Source of the DNA: Linnemannia elongata
Lineage: Eukaryota > Mortierellomycota > Mortierellomycetes > Mortierellales > Mortierellaceae
DNA length: 64,000 nucleotides
Assembly (NCBI GenBank): GCA_036320915.1
Contig: JAXBDG010000003.1
Location: forward strand, 2,852,001 to 2,916,000
Direction: 5' to 3'
A program made the position numbers and the translations under genes. Below the pieces are notes generated by a model. The model saw only the letters and a list, made by a program, of their open reading frames with translations, searched no databases and had not been told where the DNA came from. Shown here piece after piece: positions 10,370 to 21,452 of this stretch; the first letter of the stretch is position 1, and each line of letters opens with the position of its first letter.

Positions 10370-13300
10370 TGAGAATCGACAATGTTTGTTTTCATTACGT
10401 TTCTATTTTAATGTTTTGTTTTGTTGAAGATGGAGCAAGGGCGTAAGGAGGGGAGGGATGGTGCAAGAGAGATAAAGAGGAAAGGGAGTCTACTCCATTG
10501 AATGAATAAGAGAGCAAAGAAACAAACAAATGAAGATGACCAATTATGTCCAAGATGTCATCACTCTCCCTTACTTTCTCCTGGCCCATGAGGCTCCCTG
10601 AGAAAAAAAAAAGCAAAAAGGTGGATGAGAAAGACAAGGGAAGAGCAACAAACCGAGAAGGAAAGGGTGAGCGCGAAAGGGAAAAAAACAAAGAGCGGGA
10701 TTGGCCAGTTGTGTTGCTGCAAGCGCACGCGTATGTATGCCCATCACATCCCTTCACCAGGTGTTTGTCCCATTTGCCATCTCTCTCACCTCTGGCTTTG
10801 TTTGTATTGTTTGTTTTGTTTGTTGAAATGCTCACTCCCTTTTTGTTGCTTGTGTTGTTGATATCCCTGAAATATTGTGCAAGGGTCCAACTCTTGCTTT
10901 CTCTTGAAATGGATGTACATGGGGAGGCAAAGAGGATTGTCGATTGTCAAGGAAGAGGTGAGGGTAAAGGCGTCATGTTGCAGCCAATCACCATCGTCTG
11001 CATTTCTCTCTAGGAATGAACAAATGGTTCATCTTCGACAAGGGCAAGGGCGTAAAGCGAACACAAAAACAAAGAGGCAAACATTTCGACATGGGTAGAC
11101 AGTGAACGCCATGTCCCCCTTCCCTCCCTTGCGTCAACAAATGCCATTGCCATCCCCCCCTTTCCCTTACATGAACCGCTCCGCCGTTTGTCTATCCGTT
11201 CACTTTCTCAGCATTCCTGGAAAGAGAAGAAAAAAACAATCCCACGGTGATCGTGGTTTGTTATTGTTTATTGCCTGCCTTATTCTCAATGCGTATGGAA
11301 TTCTTCATCGCACTGTTTTTTACATTTTCTTCACCTTTCTCGGTTGTCATTTGTTTACTATTAATACCAAGTGAGTCCTGGGTAATTGAGTGGAGGGCGA
11401 TGGAGTGGAGTATGCGTCAATATATTTTTTTGTAATTTGCATCAACAATAACAAAAGCAATCGGCCAGCCTCACTTCGCCATTAACTGAAATACTCTCAC
11501 CCCTCAATGTCAACAAAATAACGGCATCCCTACTGAGCCTGGTTCTCTGAAGAAAAACAAAAACAACGGTCGAAGAGGATTGGGCGTGAGAGAAAAAAAA
11601 ACCATGGTTCGAGCGAGCAAGAGGCGAAGGGAAAGGGAGGAATGTGTTTGGATGTGAAGGGAAAGTCGGTTAAAATCGATAGGCTGTCGATGCCGACAAG
11701 TGGATGTTGGGAACAAAAGCAATAAAACATTGGTCAATGAATAACAACAGAGAGCAAACATCTCCAACGGCGTTGGCGTTTGGCGTCGGCGTCGACCTTC
11801 GCAATCACTCTGCTGACGCGCAAATGTCAACAATGGGTAACCCGGGAACTGAAGGAGAGCAACAAATAACAAACAACAACAACGAGCAAATTATCTGAAC
11901 GCGTGTTTCTTTTCTCTGCAGGGGAGGAGAACGTATGTGGATGAAATAGCGACATTGAAGCGACGAGGATTCACGCCATCGTGGATCGGGATATTGTGTT
12001 TCTCCATCTTTTGACGTGATATCCCTTCACGTCTTTTCTCTTCCCTTCACAATTATCTCGTAAAGAAAACACTCCGTATGGCTTGCGTATTGATGTTTGC
12101 GAGTGTATGTGCATATTCCGATTCGGAGCAAATACCTCTCATCCACCGCTTATCTACCTGTAACATATGCACTTCTTGTATGTGAGTGGTTTCGTTTTTG
12201 CACTTGCATTTGCACACGATATTCGTCATCAGATATTAGCAATGTCGCCTCCTTTTGCTACTCCGAAATATCAATCGCATGGCAGAGAATGGTCCGCAGC
12301 AAGGAGTGGTCAAGAGCAGTCTCCAGGGGAGGTCTTAGAAAGATCCTGTTCGTACCCCTCCCCGGTTTTGGTAATTACTGAGTACACTCCTTGGCATAAG
12401 ATAGTCCAGAGTTTTTACTTCAAAACAAGTGAGTGCAAGAAAGAAAAAAAATCAAGAGCGAGGGGGAAGGACCCTGTCAGAACGACCGAAGAGTGCCCAC
12501 CAATCATCACCACCACAAACAAAAATACACAAAGGATCAAAACTCTGTCCTCTATTGGCTACATACAGTGAGAGCATGACAAAGAGAGTACGTGTGTGAG
12601 CAGCAACAAGGTCGTATGTATGTTCGGAACACACAGTCACTCTCCTTGGTGGTGGTAACGCGTGTCTATGGCTCTTCTTTCATGACGGATGTTGTTATTT
12701 CTTGCGTTGTTACCTTTGCCTTTGCCAGTCCTCGAATAAAGAAACTCTGAAAGAGAGAGGGGGAGGGCGGAGGGAGTATCGACACGGAGTGCAAACGGCA
12801 AGACGGCCAACTTGCGTAGAGGAACAGAAGTTACAGGGATGTTTGGAAGTCTCAAGGTTCAGGTTGCATGCCGCCATCTTGCCACCATACCACCTCTCTC
12901 TCTCACCTCTATTCTCCTTATTGTCGACTCCTCATTTCCTCATCTTTTCCCCTCTCTCTGAAAAGGGTCCATTCCATTCAGAACCTTCTAATGCCAATTC
13001 CCAGAGGAACTTTGACCAAAAGTCAAACCGACACACAAAAACAAAATAAAAAAACAAAGAATGAAGGAAGTGAGGCCGAGAGGGAGAGGGGATGTAGCAC
13101 CCGCGAGGTACCTGCCTGTTTGGGTTTAGTCGGGCGACCATGTCGTGCTTTCCCTTTGTTTATCTTTAGCCCTTTTTTTTTGCTCGACCCTCTTTTTTGT
13201 ATTAGAACCTCCCTCCCTCCCCTGACCTGAAAATCATTGCAGGCTGAGGGAGTGCATAACTTGCACACTCACATTCTTGATTGCCAAGAGAGAGAGAGAG

Positions 13301-16300
13301 CGAGAGTGACAAAGGCGGAGAAGCCATTTGTTTACCGGGAGATGGCAATTTACAGAGAAAAGGACACTAACGCTAACGGATACGGTGGGGAGAAACCATA
13401 AAGGTAAACAAATGAACCATTCATGTGTATAATTATTTGGGGCAGGGGAAGGTTGAAGGGAATGCAATGACTTTTTGGCACACTCCCCAAATGTTTTCTC
13501 CCATTTTGCACCCTTGCACGGGGCATGGCTTGCAGCCAATCCGTTTGTTGTTTTGTTGTGGGCTTTTTTACCCAGGGTGAAAATGGGTCAAAGTGTTCCC
13601 ATGAAAAGAAAGTTGATTGCAGGAAAAAGAGGGAGGTATTGAATAACAAAAGAGAATTCAAACCCTCTCCCGGTCAAACAAACAAAGGAACTAAAGAATG
13701 GGCTCTCGCACGCACCAAGTGTGAACTGATAGGGTAATTGAGTGTCTTAGTCTCTCTGTCTCTCTTAAGTCGAGTGATAAATCAAGAGACTGAGACCAAC
13801 AGAGTAGCGAAACTTTAATTTTACATGCACAGAGACATTAAATAGGTCCAGGCACAGGCGCCAGAGACGAAAACAGAGAGAAAGCAAAGAACTATGTTCT
13901 GCAACCCTCATTGGCTGTCGAATGCGTTATTGTCATACTCAGGGCGTCATGCCTCTCTCTTTCCCCTTCCCTTCAATCCGTTTTTCAACCCAGGCAGTCT
14001 TTGTAAAGTAGAGTTAGGGGGCGAACTTTTAGTCTCTTTTTTTGCAGCTGTTGTTGATGCCAGGGTCCAAGAGAGAGATATCTTACTCGTTTTACTTGTC
14101 CTTGTTGCCTTTGTTGTTTTATTTTTGAATATCCCTCGTTCCTATTCGCTCAATCCTTTACCTTGCTCACGTTCACGCACTTGCGTTGAATGCAAGATGA
14201 CAAGGGGGAGTAAGTCATGATGGCGCTCCCTCCTCTTCCTTTGTTCCTCTCGATTACCAACATGATCATTCACTTCTACCGACATGGAACTGGTCGGCTC
14301 CTTTTTTTTCTTCTAAAATTTTTGTCGCTGCAAGTAAGCGAGCGTGACCTCACTCCTCCCCAGGTATCTCTGTTATGGTACCTCCCTACCTTCTCTCTCA
14401 TAGATACCAAGCAACCAAACTAAGTGGGAAAAATATTACCACATTGTGGTTACCGAGGATCTCACGCTTTCCTTCTTCCTTCCCCGCCTTCCATTCTCTT
14501 ACAACCCCCCAGGAAAAACGAAAAAAAAAAGGCGGGCGAAAATATGCCTAATGCGCGCTTACTTTTGTTCCGTGTACAGCACATCTCACATCTGTACAAT
14601 TCGTTTCTCTCGCTCCTTTCTGAAGGTTGCCATTGGTGTCGATTTGATTGCTCCTGCTCCTGCTGACAAAGAAGTGGTGTTCTGCAGGGTTCAACAAGGT
14701 GCACTAGCAGAACTCTCGCACTACCTCACTCCTTGCTCTCGTGACCTTGGTGGTAAGGTACCTATCCAGAACTACTTCCCTCATGCTCCCACTCTGTTTG
14801 ATGCCTGTTACTAACAACTGGCTTGTCTCGTTTTCAAAGACTTAGGTAGACAAATCTATGGTCTAGGACAGAGAAAGAGCTTACGTTACTTGCGCGTATT
14901 TTTTCCCATCATGGCATATAGAGTAACTGTTCTCTGATTGGTACATTGATCAACCATGCAGGGTCAGGCCAAGGCCATGGGGTAGCTCCTTTTTTAACTT
15001 TCCCGTTAGACCTCTTTGTCCCTCTTCATCTCTCCATCTCTTTTCTTTCGCAAACAAATGTAAACTAAGTGGTAACGGTAATGGCAATAAAAAACAAATA
15101 AATGTGGGTCTAAACAACAACAACAACAACAACAACAGCAGCAGCATCAACAACAACAAAACAATGATGTGAGAGGAATTTGGATGGATAGTAAGGGGAG
15201 AAGGAGGAGAAGGTGTTGGGGCAGGGACAACAAAAAAAAGTCGCACGCTCGGGTTGCTCCTTGGATGTTAATGTGAGAGAGGCGCAATCGAGAAAATAAG
15301 AATGAATGAGGTCCATGCCATTAGAATCATTTATTGTCAATGCTCCAATGCTCAATGCAATTTATTTTTGTTTGATTTAGTAAAGAGTTGATGTTTATGA
15401 CATGCTTTTTCTATTCTCGGTTCGCTCGTTTGCTTGTTGTGTACTGCCTCCGTGGGTAGGTAGGTGTACTGATTTGTTTTTTCTCTTGATCTTGTCATGA
15501 GAAACTACGATAATGAGAAAGAGAGTATCAGAGAATATGAGAGAGAGGGCGATAGAATGGACTCCCCCCCTACGAGAAATTAAGAAAGCAGGTAAATGGT
15601 CGATATTAGATAAAGGGAGAGGCGGAGAGTGTGTAGATACGCATATGATATCTGCGGATCTGAAATAAAAAGACGCGAAAGAGAACCTGATTTTCTTGGG
15701 GTTCATGTAGTCTGTTTGTGCGAATAGAACCTAGTAAAAGTCCAAAGCAGCTTTTCCACCTTCAAGAGCATGAGCGTAGGGTAACTACAATGATGCTCTA
15801 CAATGAAAAAAAGATGGGGTAGAGCGAATCGCTAGTCGCGAGTAATTGGGGAGGACTTTGAAAATCAGCTAGCGAAATGAGATGCAAGGTAATGGATTAT
15901 GATCCCACCCTTGGCACGGCGCGGCGCTATCATCCAATCAAAGGTGGTATGCAAAGGGCACGCGGTAACCCTACAATCAAGCATGCATGCACCCCTCCCC
16001 CTCATTGTCATCATCACCCCTCACTGTAACCATCATACATCATCCATTTGATATGCCATGCTGGACACAATGGGAGATGAGAGGAGAAGAAGGGGGGGGG
16101 TCAGAGTGGACAAAAAGTACATGTGGAGTACTTCATGGACACGGCGAGCAAAGTACATAGCCTGCATGCAATCAGAAATGTAATCGATCAAGGGGGGGGA
16201 CTTCGATCATACCTTTTCGACTTTGTAATTGAGACCATGCAGACAGGGCAGGGTAGGATAGGCATTAAAATCGCAAAGTAGATACTTGTTCTCACTCAGC

Positions 16301-17064
16301 TCATTCCTTTGCTCCCTTTATTGCCCTGCCGGAAAAGAGGAGCAAGGGTGACCGTCGACTGCGCAAAGAGGATAAGGGTTGAGAGAGAGGGAGAGGGAGT
16401 CTCATAGGCAAAGAAGTTGGGCTGAAGGTAACATGTTGTTGTGCATGTTCATCGGCAGCGGATAGACCTCCTGGTACCTATATCATTTTTGTCTGCCAAG
16501 AGAAATGGTGGTGCAACCATTTTCCCACCCTAGCGAATGTGCATGGTGATTCGTTGACTCACCTTATCACTCAGCTACTGTGAAAACGGAAGCACCATCG
16601 TTGACCACGTCTATTGGAGTGCACATGTACTCGTCCATTTTTCTTTCATTCTTCTTTCTCAAGCTTGTGCTTAAGGGATAGAGCAGACACTTACCTCGCC
16701 GATATTTAAGGGGCAGTAAGAAAACATTTGCTCAAACTCTTACAAATCATTACAATTGTTTGATCCATTTCATGCACCAATACCAGTACGATTTGAAATA
16801 GTTCAGCATACCAAATCGTCTCAACAGCTGTGTGATTCATCACGTTCATGCTACACATTTCCGAGATTTTGTGGCAACAGACTCCATAGGATAAAAGTTT
16901 TCTATTCTTCTGATCTTACTTTCACTTGCGTAAGACCGACATTCCTATGACGAAATATGGAAGCATAAGGGACAGGTTCTTAATAAATACCTTTCTTTCA
17001 ATCTTTTTTTTTTCGCTTTTACTTCTGTATCTTTCCCTCCATCACTAAATAAAAACAACTCAAC
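10370..17064. other. 6.7 kb intergenic region between Sub2 and the SMP-domain gene
   Basis: I see no convincing gene. The region is rich in purine or pyrimidine tracts. It includes a CAA/CAG microsatellite (about 15113-15160), G-runs near 16094 and 16192, and many short unrelated open frames. No tRNA, rRNA or transposase signature was noticed. Confidence 0.45.
15113..15160 (+). repeat. CAA/CAG trinucleotide microsatellite
   Basis: About nine CAA units, then CAG units, a CAT and further CAA units, in non-coding context. Confidence 0.85.
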
Positions 17065-17268
17065 ATGCCCCAGCATCCCACAACCGGCTCCAACAAGCAA
17101 GCCCAGCAAGGCTCGACCCAGAATTCTGGCGATACCAAGATGACGTCGGAATCTGCTGCAAGAATCCAGAGCGCTGCCGATCGCAAACCCGACTCCACTA
17201 CTGCAACTAGCGGCTTTAAGGAGCGCGCTCAATCTGCGGCCGCCAAGAACGCTAACGAAAAGAAGTAG
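17065..17268 (+). CDS. small SMP-domain (seed-maturation/LEA-like) protein
   Basis: This single-exon gene encodes 67 very hydrophilic residues. The core MTSESAARIQSAADR followed by SGFKERAQSAAAKN is the two-part pattern (T-x-x-A-A-R-I-Q-S-A and F-x-x-R-A-Q-S-A-A-x-N) of fungal proteins with the SMP domain first named in seed-maturation proteins. Such proteins are small, Gly/Ala/Ser-rich, probably disordered, and associated with stress or dormant stages; biochemical function is unknown. There is no signal peptide or membrane segment. The gene stands alone between Sub2 and the subtilisin relic. The start is the first ATG after an A-rich leader (AAAAACAACTCAACATG). Confidence 0.75.
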   Translation: MPQHPTTGSNKQAQQGSTQNSGDTKMTSESAARIQSAADRKPDSTTATSGFKERAQSAAAKNANEKK

Positions 17269-18149
17269 TACTCATCCGCGGACATGAGGATGAAACGTTG
17301 TTGGCGGGGACATCGTTGACAAGGAGCATCTCGATATTTTTACTGTCGTTTAGCTGTTCAATAGTGGTGTGTCGAATGTCTATCATGATATAAAGCATCT
17401 CCCTAAAAGTTATTTTATTATTATCTCATACAACCATCATCTTATCGTACAGCCGCCCATCAATGCGCTTTTCACACTGTCCTTATTTTGCAGTTGCTAC
17501 ACCCTACTTGAGACCCATCCTGACTCCTTCAACCCATGAAAAAAGAGACATAGAGACGTTCCGACTACTGCCAGTAAAGAAATAACGATATGCTGTCAAG
17601 CAGATGTCACCTAGGTTGTTGTGTGTTTGGAACACGCCGCGTACGTACATTTACAACACACGCTTGTAATATGTAAAAAGGCAATATCTTCTGTTTTGAA
17701 TCATTGAGACACAATCGCCATAATACTTTTTGTCTTGATTATTGTTTGATGGATGAATGATGTGTTCTTGATGCCATGGATAAGCCGCCGGACGAGATAC
17801 AGAGTGGCTTTCTCGAGCTTGTTGTTCTCCAGGAGCACCGCGTGACCTCAAGTCCAAGATTGCCGAACTGGAGCGTCTTATGGACAAGTTTCAAATACCC
17901 TCTCCATTTCCTTCTCTTCGTTTTCTTATTCATTTTTTGTTTGGCATGTTTACTTCTTTTGCCTGACCTAAAAGAATGGTCTCTCTTTTCCTTTTCTTCT
18001 TGAAATGTATTGTGTTTAGATTTTATTTTGTTGGATCACTCACTTTGTGAACAACCACTTCTCTCCTTTGGTTCTGTAACGAGAAAAAAAGTGAATAAAG
18101 TACACCCAGGACACTTCAACAAGGATAGCTGTTTACTACGACATTCTTC
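17269..18149. other. intergenic: SMP-gene 3' flank and weak coding-like fragment
   Basis: A plus-strand stretch at about 17848-17895 reads RDLKSKIAELERLMDKFQ, which is coiled-coil-like but lacks a start, a splice context or an open extension. It may be an exon fossil. Nothing else was recognised. Confidence 0.3.
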
Positions 18150-18815
18150 GATGTGGCGATGGCAAGGCGCCGACGAGGGTACCAGATGTTGGAGCGGCTA
18201 GCGACTGGCACATTTGCGTAGAGATGATTGGATTCTGCGTGTGCTCGAAAAATGGGTAGGAGTCGGAAAGCAAATGCGTTCAACAGCCAAGAGGACATGC
18301 GTATCGCTTCATCGCATTTCCTATATCGTTTTTACTGTCTCTTAGGAGACATCACGTCGAACAACACAAAAAAATTGAAGGAGAATACCTAACTTATGGA
18401 AGCGTTACTGTATTAGGGCAGCATCCGATGCCTTTTAGGAGGCATCTACGAATACCATGCATCAGCACCCATCCAGCGGCTGCTACAGACGGATGTGCAT
18501 TCTTGCGCACAGTCTACTTGCAGAATCATCGATCGTCTACGACTCGCCTCCTCCCAACGACACGTTGACAATAGTCTTTCCAGCAAGTACCTTTTGCACA
18601 ATACAATCCATACCGGCAACAACACCCGAGGTAGATCCACTAATTTGACCTTCTTAGTGATTCCATGGCCTTTCTGCCGGTGATACTAACGAGAATGTGT
18701 ACTATGACCGTTGTCATCGGTGCAAGGAGAACAGGGGGCGAAATGTGCACCGAAATTGGCAGGGTTTGCGAAATCCCGGGCTTGGATGCGGCGTAATAAA
18801 TAACGGAAGAGAATA
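18150..18815 (-). pseudogene. decayed subtilisin (S8A) gene copy
   Basis: Reading the minus strand downward, recognisable pieces in family order are YAAS and DF (catalytic-Asp side), NFGAHFAPCSPCTDDNGHSTH (catalytic-His block), ITKKVKLV, GSTSGVVAGMDCIVQKVLAGK, TIVNVSLGGGES, TIDDSASRL and VAAAG. A fainter nucleotide match to the GTSMATPH block lies near 18150-18200. These pieces sit in different frames and contain stops (TAG after the NGHSTHSR block; TAG after SLGGGES), so the copy cannot encode protease. The signal peptide and propeptide are missing or unrecognisable. Its strand and position between Sub2 and Sub3 fit a former family member. The part at 18445-18815 is secure; the part below 18300 is tentative. 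Confidence 0.8.
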
Positions 18816-20057
18816 ACTGGGTGTGGTTAAAGGTGATTTATTTCTTAACTCGTTTCACTCACAAAAGGTGAGTGAGGGAATAAAACAGGGATATGGGCTC
18901 ACTCTGTTTTCTATAATCGTCCTCCTTCTGTTTGTCCTGCAAACAATGCACAAACCGCTTCCATTTTTTTTAAGGCCTTAAGGCCTTAACGAACGAAGAA
19001 ACAAGAAGCAAATAAGAAAAATGCGGCGTTTGTTTGGTACGTGTAAAGGTATCATTGAAGAAGAAGGGAAGAATGTGAGGATAAAAGACGTCAAAGGTGA
19101 GAGGATATGCATGACGTGCTTGCAGCATGGACGTACCAAAAATGAAGCGGCGTTTGATAGCTTGTAAATCAAATACTTTGTGCAGCTTTTATAAGCCTGA
19201 TAAAAAAACAAAACAGGGGGAGTGGCATGGGTCCTCCGGCGCTAATCCAGGCGAACGGAGAGCAAATGAGGCGAGTTTGTGTTTTTGTACACAGTCATTC
19301 TCTTGTTCAATTTACGCCTACATCTGCCGCACCCACGGCTTTTGCATTCTAAAGAGTTTATTTGGAAGACGAAGAAAAAAACGGCATAGGCCTCTTCATA
19401 TGCTTACTCGCCATCGTTTATTTTTGTTTGATCATTTGTTTATTTGCTTCTTTTGTATTAACGTGTTTGTTGATTTTTCCCTTGCCCTTCTCGTGAGAAA
19501 ATAATAAAAAAAAAAAAAACTATAGCGGACGAGATTTCAAGAGGGTATGTTGGCGAGCCAGGGAATAGGGAAGAAAAAAGGAATCCAGTGCTGCGAGGCA
19601 GTTGCTGTCGAATTACATTCGCTTTCCCTCTGCAAGACACCTCTCTCTTTCTCTTCCCGACGCCCCCTCTTTCTGGTGTCTCTTCCTTCTAACTATTGTA
19701 TTGAGTGATAATGGGTAAAACTAAAAAGGTGTGGCGGTGCTGGTGATGTGATGGGAAGGTTAGTGGGGCGTCGAGTGGCGCTGCCAAACAATCGCGGTCC
19801 CTTTAATAGTCGCTTCTTTAGATTGATCGCATGGATTGAGCCACAAAATGAGGTGCACCCAAAACAGTGACCTTCATCCTTCTGACGCACCAATCCTTTT
19901 CTCATACATACTAAACACACATCTCACTCGCTTGCAGAAGTCTAACCAGAATGCGATCATAAGGTGCGTGTACAAAGACGAGAAAGTTTGCTTTAATTGG
20001 AAGGGGGGTATCAATCCCCTGAAAGTTTTTTTTTTAGTTAGTGAAAGAAAAAAAGGG
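18816..20057. other. intergenic region upstream of the relic and downstream of Sub3
   Basis: No supported gene. A short perfect repeat AAGGCCTTAAGGCCTTAA is present near 18972-18989. The rest is AT-rich and homopolymer-rich. Confidence 0.45.
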
Positions 20058-20076
20058 CCCAACGTCCTGCATGGGG
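20058..20076 (-). promoter_or_regulatory. putative Smaug/Vts1-type (CNGGN-loop) hairpin, Sub3 3' flank
   Basis: The transcript strand reads CCCCATG-CAGGA-CGTTGGG. Outward from the CAGGA loop the pairs are G-C, U.G wobble, A-U, one C/U mismatch, then three C-G pairs. The loop fits CNGGN, and the structure survives although the 3' arm differs from the other copies. It lies 62 nt after the stop. Confidence 0.5.
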
Positions 20077-20138
20077 TCACGAAGAAGAACAGAAAAAGTG
20101 AACCTGTCACAAAAACATTCCTCCGTTCCCTCATGTAT

Positions 20139-21344
20139 TTAGGGACCACCGTTGTAGACCAAGCAGTTAGGGGCGCCTCCCAAGTTACCAGTAATAACAC
20201 CGGTAGTGCACTGGGCTGACAAGACGTTATACACAGCCTGGGCAGTGTTCAATCCACCCTGGGCGGCAAACAGAGCAGCAGCACCGGTAACGAAAGCAGT
20301 CGACATGGATGTGCCTGAGACGGTGTTAGTCGCAGAGTTGGATCCGATCCAGGTCGACTTGATCCCAACACCAGGGGCAAAGATTTCGACACAGGGACCA
20401 GTCGAGGAGAAAGAGGCCACATGGTCGGTGGAGTCAGTGGAGGCGACTGTGTAGACGTTGGGTGCACCACCGGGGGAGCCTGTGCAGGCAGTGGAGGCAG
20501 ATCCACCGGCAGCAGCGAACAGGGGAGCGTTCTTGGCGTACAAACGCTGTGCAGCGTCGTTGATGGCTGTAGAAGTACCACCGCCAAGGGACATGTTGAC
20601 GACGGTCTTGCCAGCAACAGCGTTGGCAGCAACATAATCCATACCAGCAACGACACCAGAGGTCGAGCCAGATCCTTGAGCGTTCAAGACCTTGACACCG
20701 ACCAGCTTGACCTTCTTGGCGACTCCATAGATGGTGCCTCCGATGACACCGGCCAAGTGAGTACCGTGGCCGTTCTCATCGGTATTGGGCGAGCCCGAGA
20801 CAAAGTTCGCGCCCATGACCGCACGGCCTCCGAAATCGGTATGGGTGGTTAAGATGCCGGTGTCGATGATGTAGGCGGTGACACCCTGGCCTGCGAGGTC
20901 GTTGTAGTAGTAGGGCTTGGTGAGGTCACGGACATGCTGCGAAATACGGACGAGACCCCAGGTGGCAGGGGGGTTGGGTTGGACACCGTATGCGTTAACA
21001 ACAGCATCTTGTTCGATATAAGCGACATCGGGGTCAGCTTGGATGGCCTTGAGGGTCGTGGCATCGAGGGTGGCGTGGAATCCAGAGATGGCAGAGGAGA
21101 ACTCACGGTGGATGGTGGGGACAGGTCCACCGTTACGGCCGTTATGGTTCTTGGCAAGGGCGTCAAATTTGGCCTTGAAGGCGGAGGCGGTGGCTTCAGA
21201 ACCGTTGGGGGAGAGGGCGTGCATGTCCTTGTTGAGGACGATGATATATGAGTCAGGGATGGCCTTCTGGTTGGCAGCGGGAGCAATCAGGGGTGCGGCT
21301 TGGACAGCTGCGACCAGGGCGAGAATGAGGAAGGTGGACTTCAT
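20139..21344 (-). CDS. Sub3, divergent subtilisin-like protein, possibly catalytically impaired
   Basis: This intronless gene encodes 401 aa with a signal peptide (MKSTFLILALVAAVQAA), an I9-like propeptide carrying extra residues (about 38-55) and an S8A domain. D161 (AYIIDTG), H193 (DENGHGTHLAG) and S346 (SGTSMSTAFVTG) are present. However, the oxyanion-hole Asn is Gly281 (AAAGGSAS; codon GGA read directly), and the usual ATPHV after the Ser is STAFV. In subtilisin, replacing that Asn is known to depress catalysis strongly, so low activity, altered specificity or a non-proteolytic role is possible. Two extra cysteines near the C-terminus (AQCTTG, PNCLVYN) could form a lineage-specific disulfide. 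The open frame and conserved fold residues argue against simple decay. Confidence 0.93.
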   Translation of the reverse strand: MKSTFLILALVAAVQAAPLIAPAANQKAIPDSYIIVLNKDMHALSPNGSEATASAFKAKFDALAKNHNGRNGGPVPTIHREFSSAISGFHATLDATTLKAIQADPDVAYIEQDAVVNAYGVQPNPPATWGLVRISQHVRDLTKPYYYNDLAGQGVTAYIIDTGILTTHTDFGGRAVMGANFVSGSPNTDENGHGTHLAGVIGGTIYGVAKKVKLVGVKVLNAQGSGSTSGVVAGMDYVAANAVAGKTVVNMSLGGGTSTAINDAAQRLYAKNAPLFAAAGGSASTACTGSPGGAPNVYTVASTDSTDHVASFSSTGPCVEIFAPGVGIKSTWIGSNSATNTVSGTSMSTAFVTGAAALFAAQGGLNTAQAVYNVLSAQCTTGVITGNLGGAPNCLVYNGGP

Positions 21345-21442
21345 GGCTTTGAGGAAAGGGGGATGTAGGGACTAAGATGGGTGAGTTTTTGAGTGGAAAG
21401 GGGGAGAGAGAAAGGGAGTAAAGAATGTGGGCTCACCTGGTA

Positions 21443-21452
21443 GTATTTATAC
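21443..21452 (-). promoter_or_regulatory. TATA box of Sub3
   Basis: The minus strand reads GTATAAATAC about 100 nt before the Sub3 ATG. Confidence 0.6.

Noticed and set aside
17776..17900. Coiled-coil-like stretch RDLKSKIAELERLMDKFQ
   Set aside because: Too short, with no start codon or continuing frame; kept only as a note in the intergenic entry.
18972..18989. Repeat of AAGGCCTT as a possible attachment or transposon end
   Set aside because: Only a short palindromic repeat; no matching partner end or transposase is visible.
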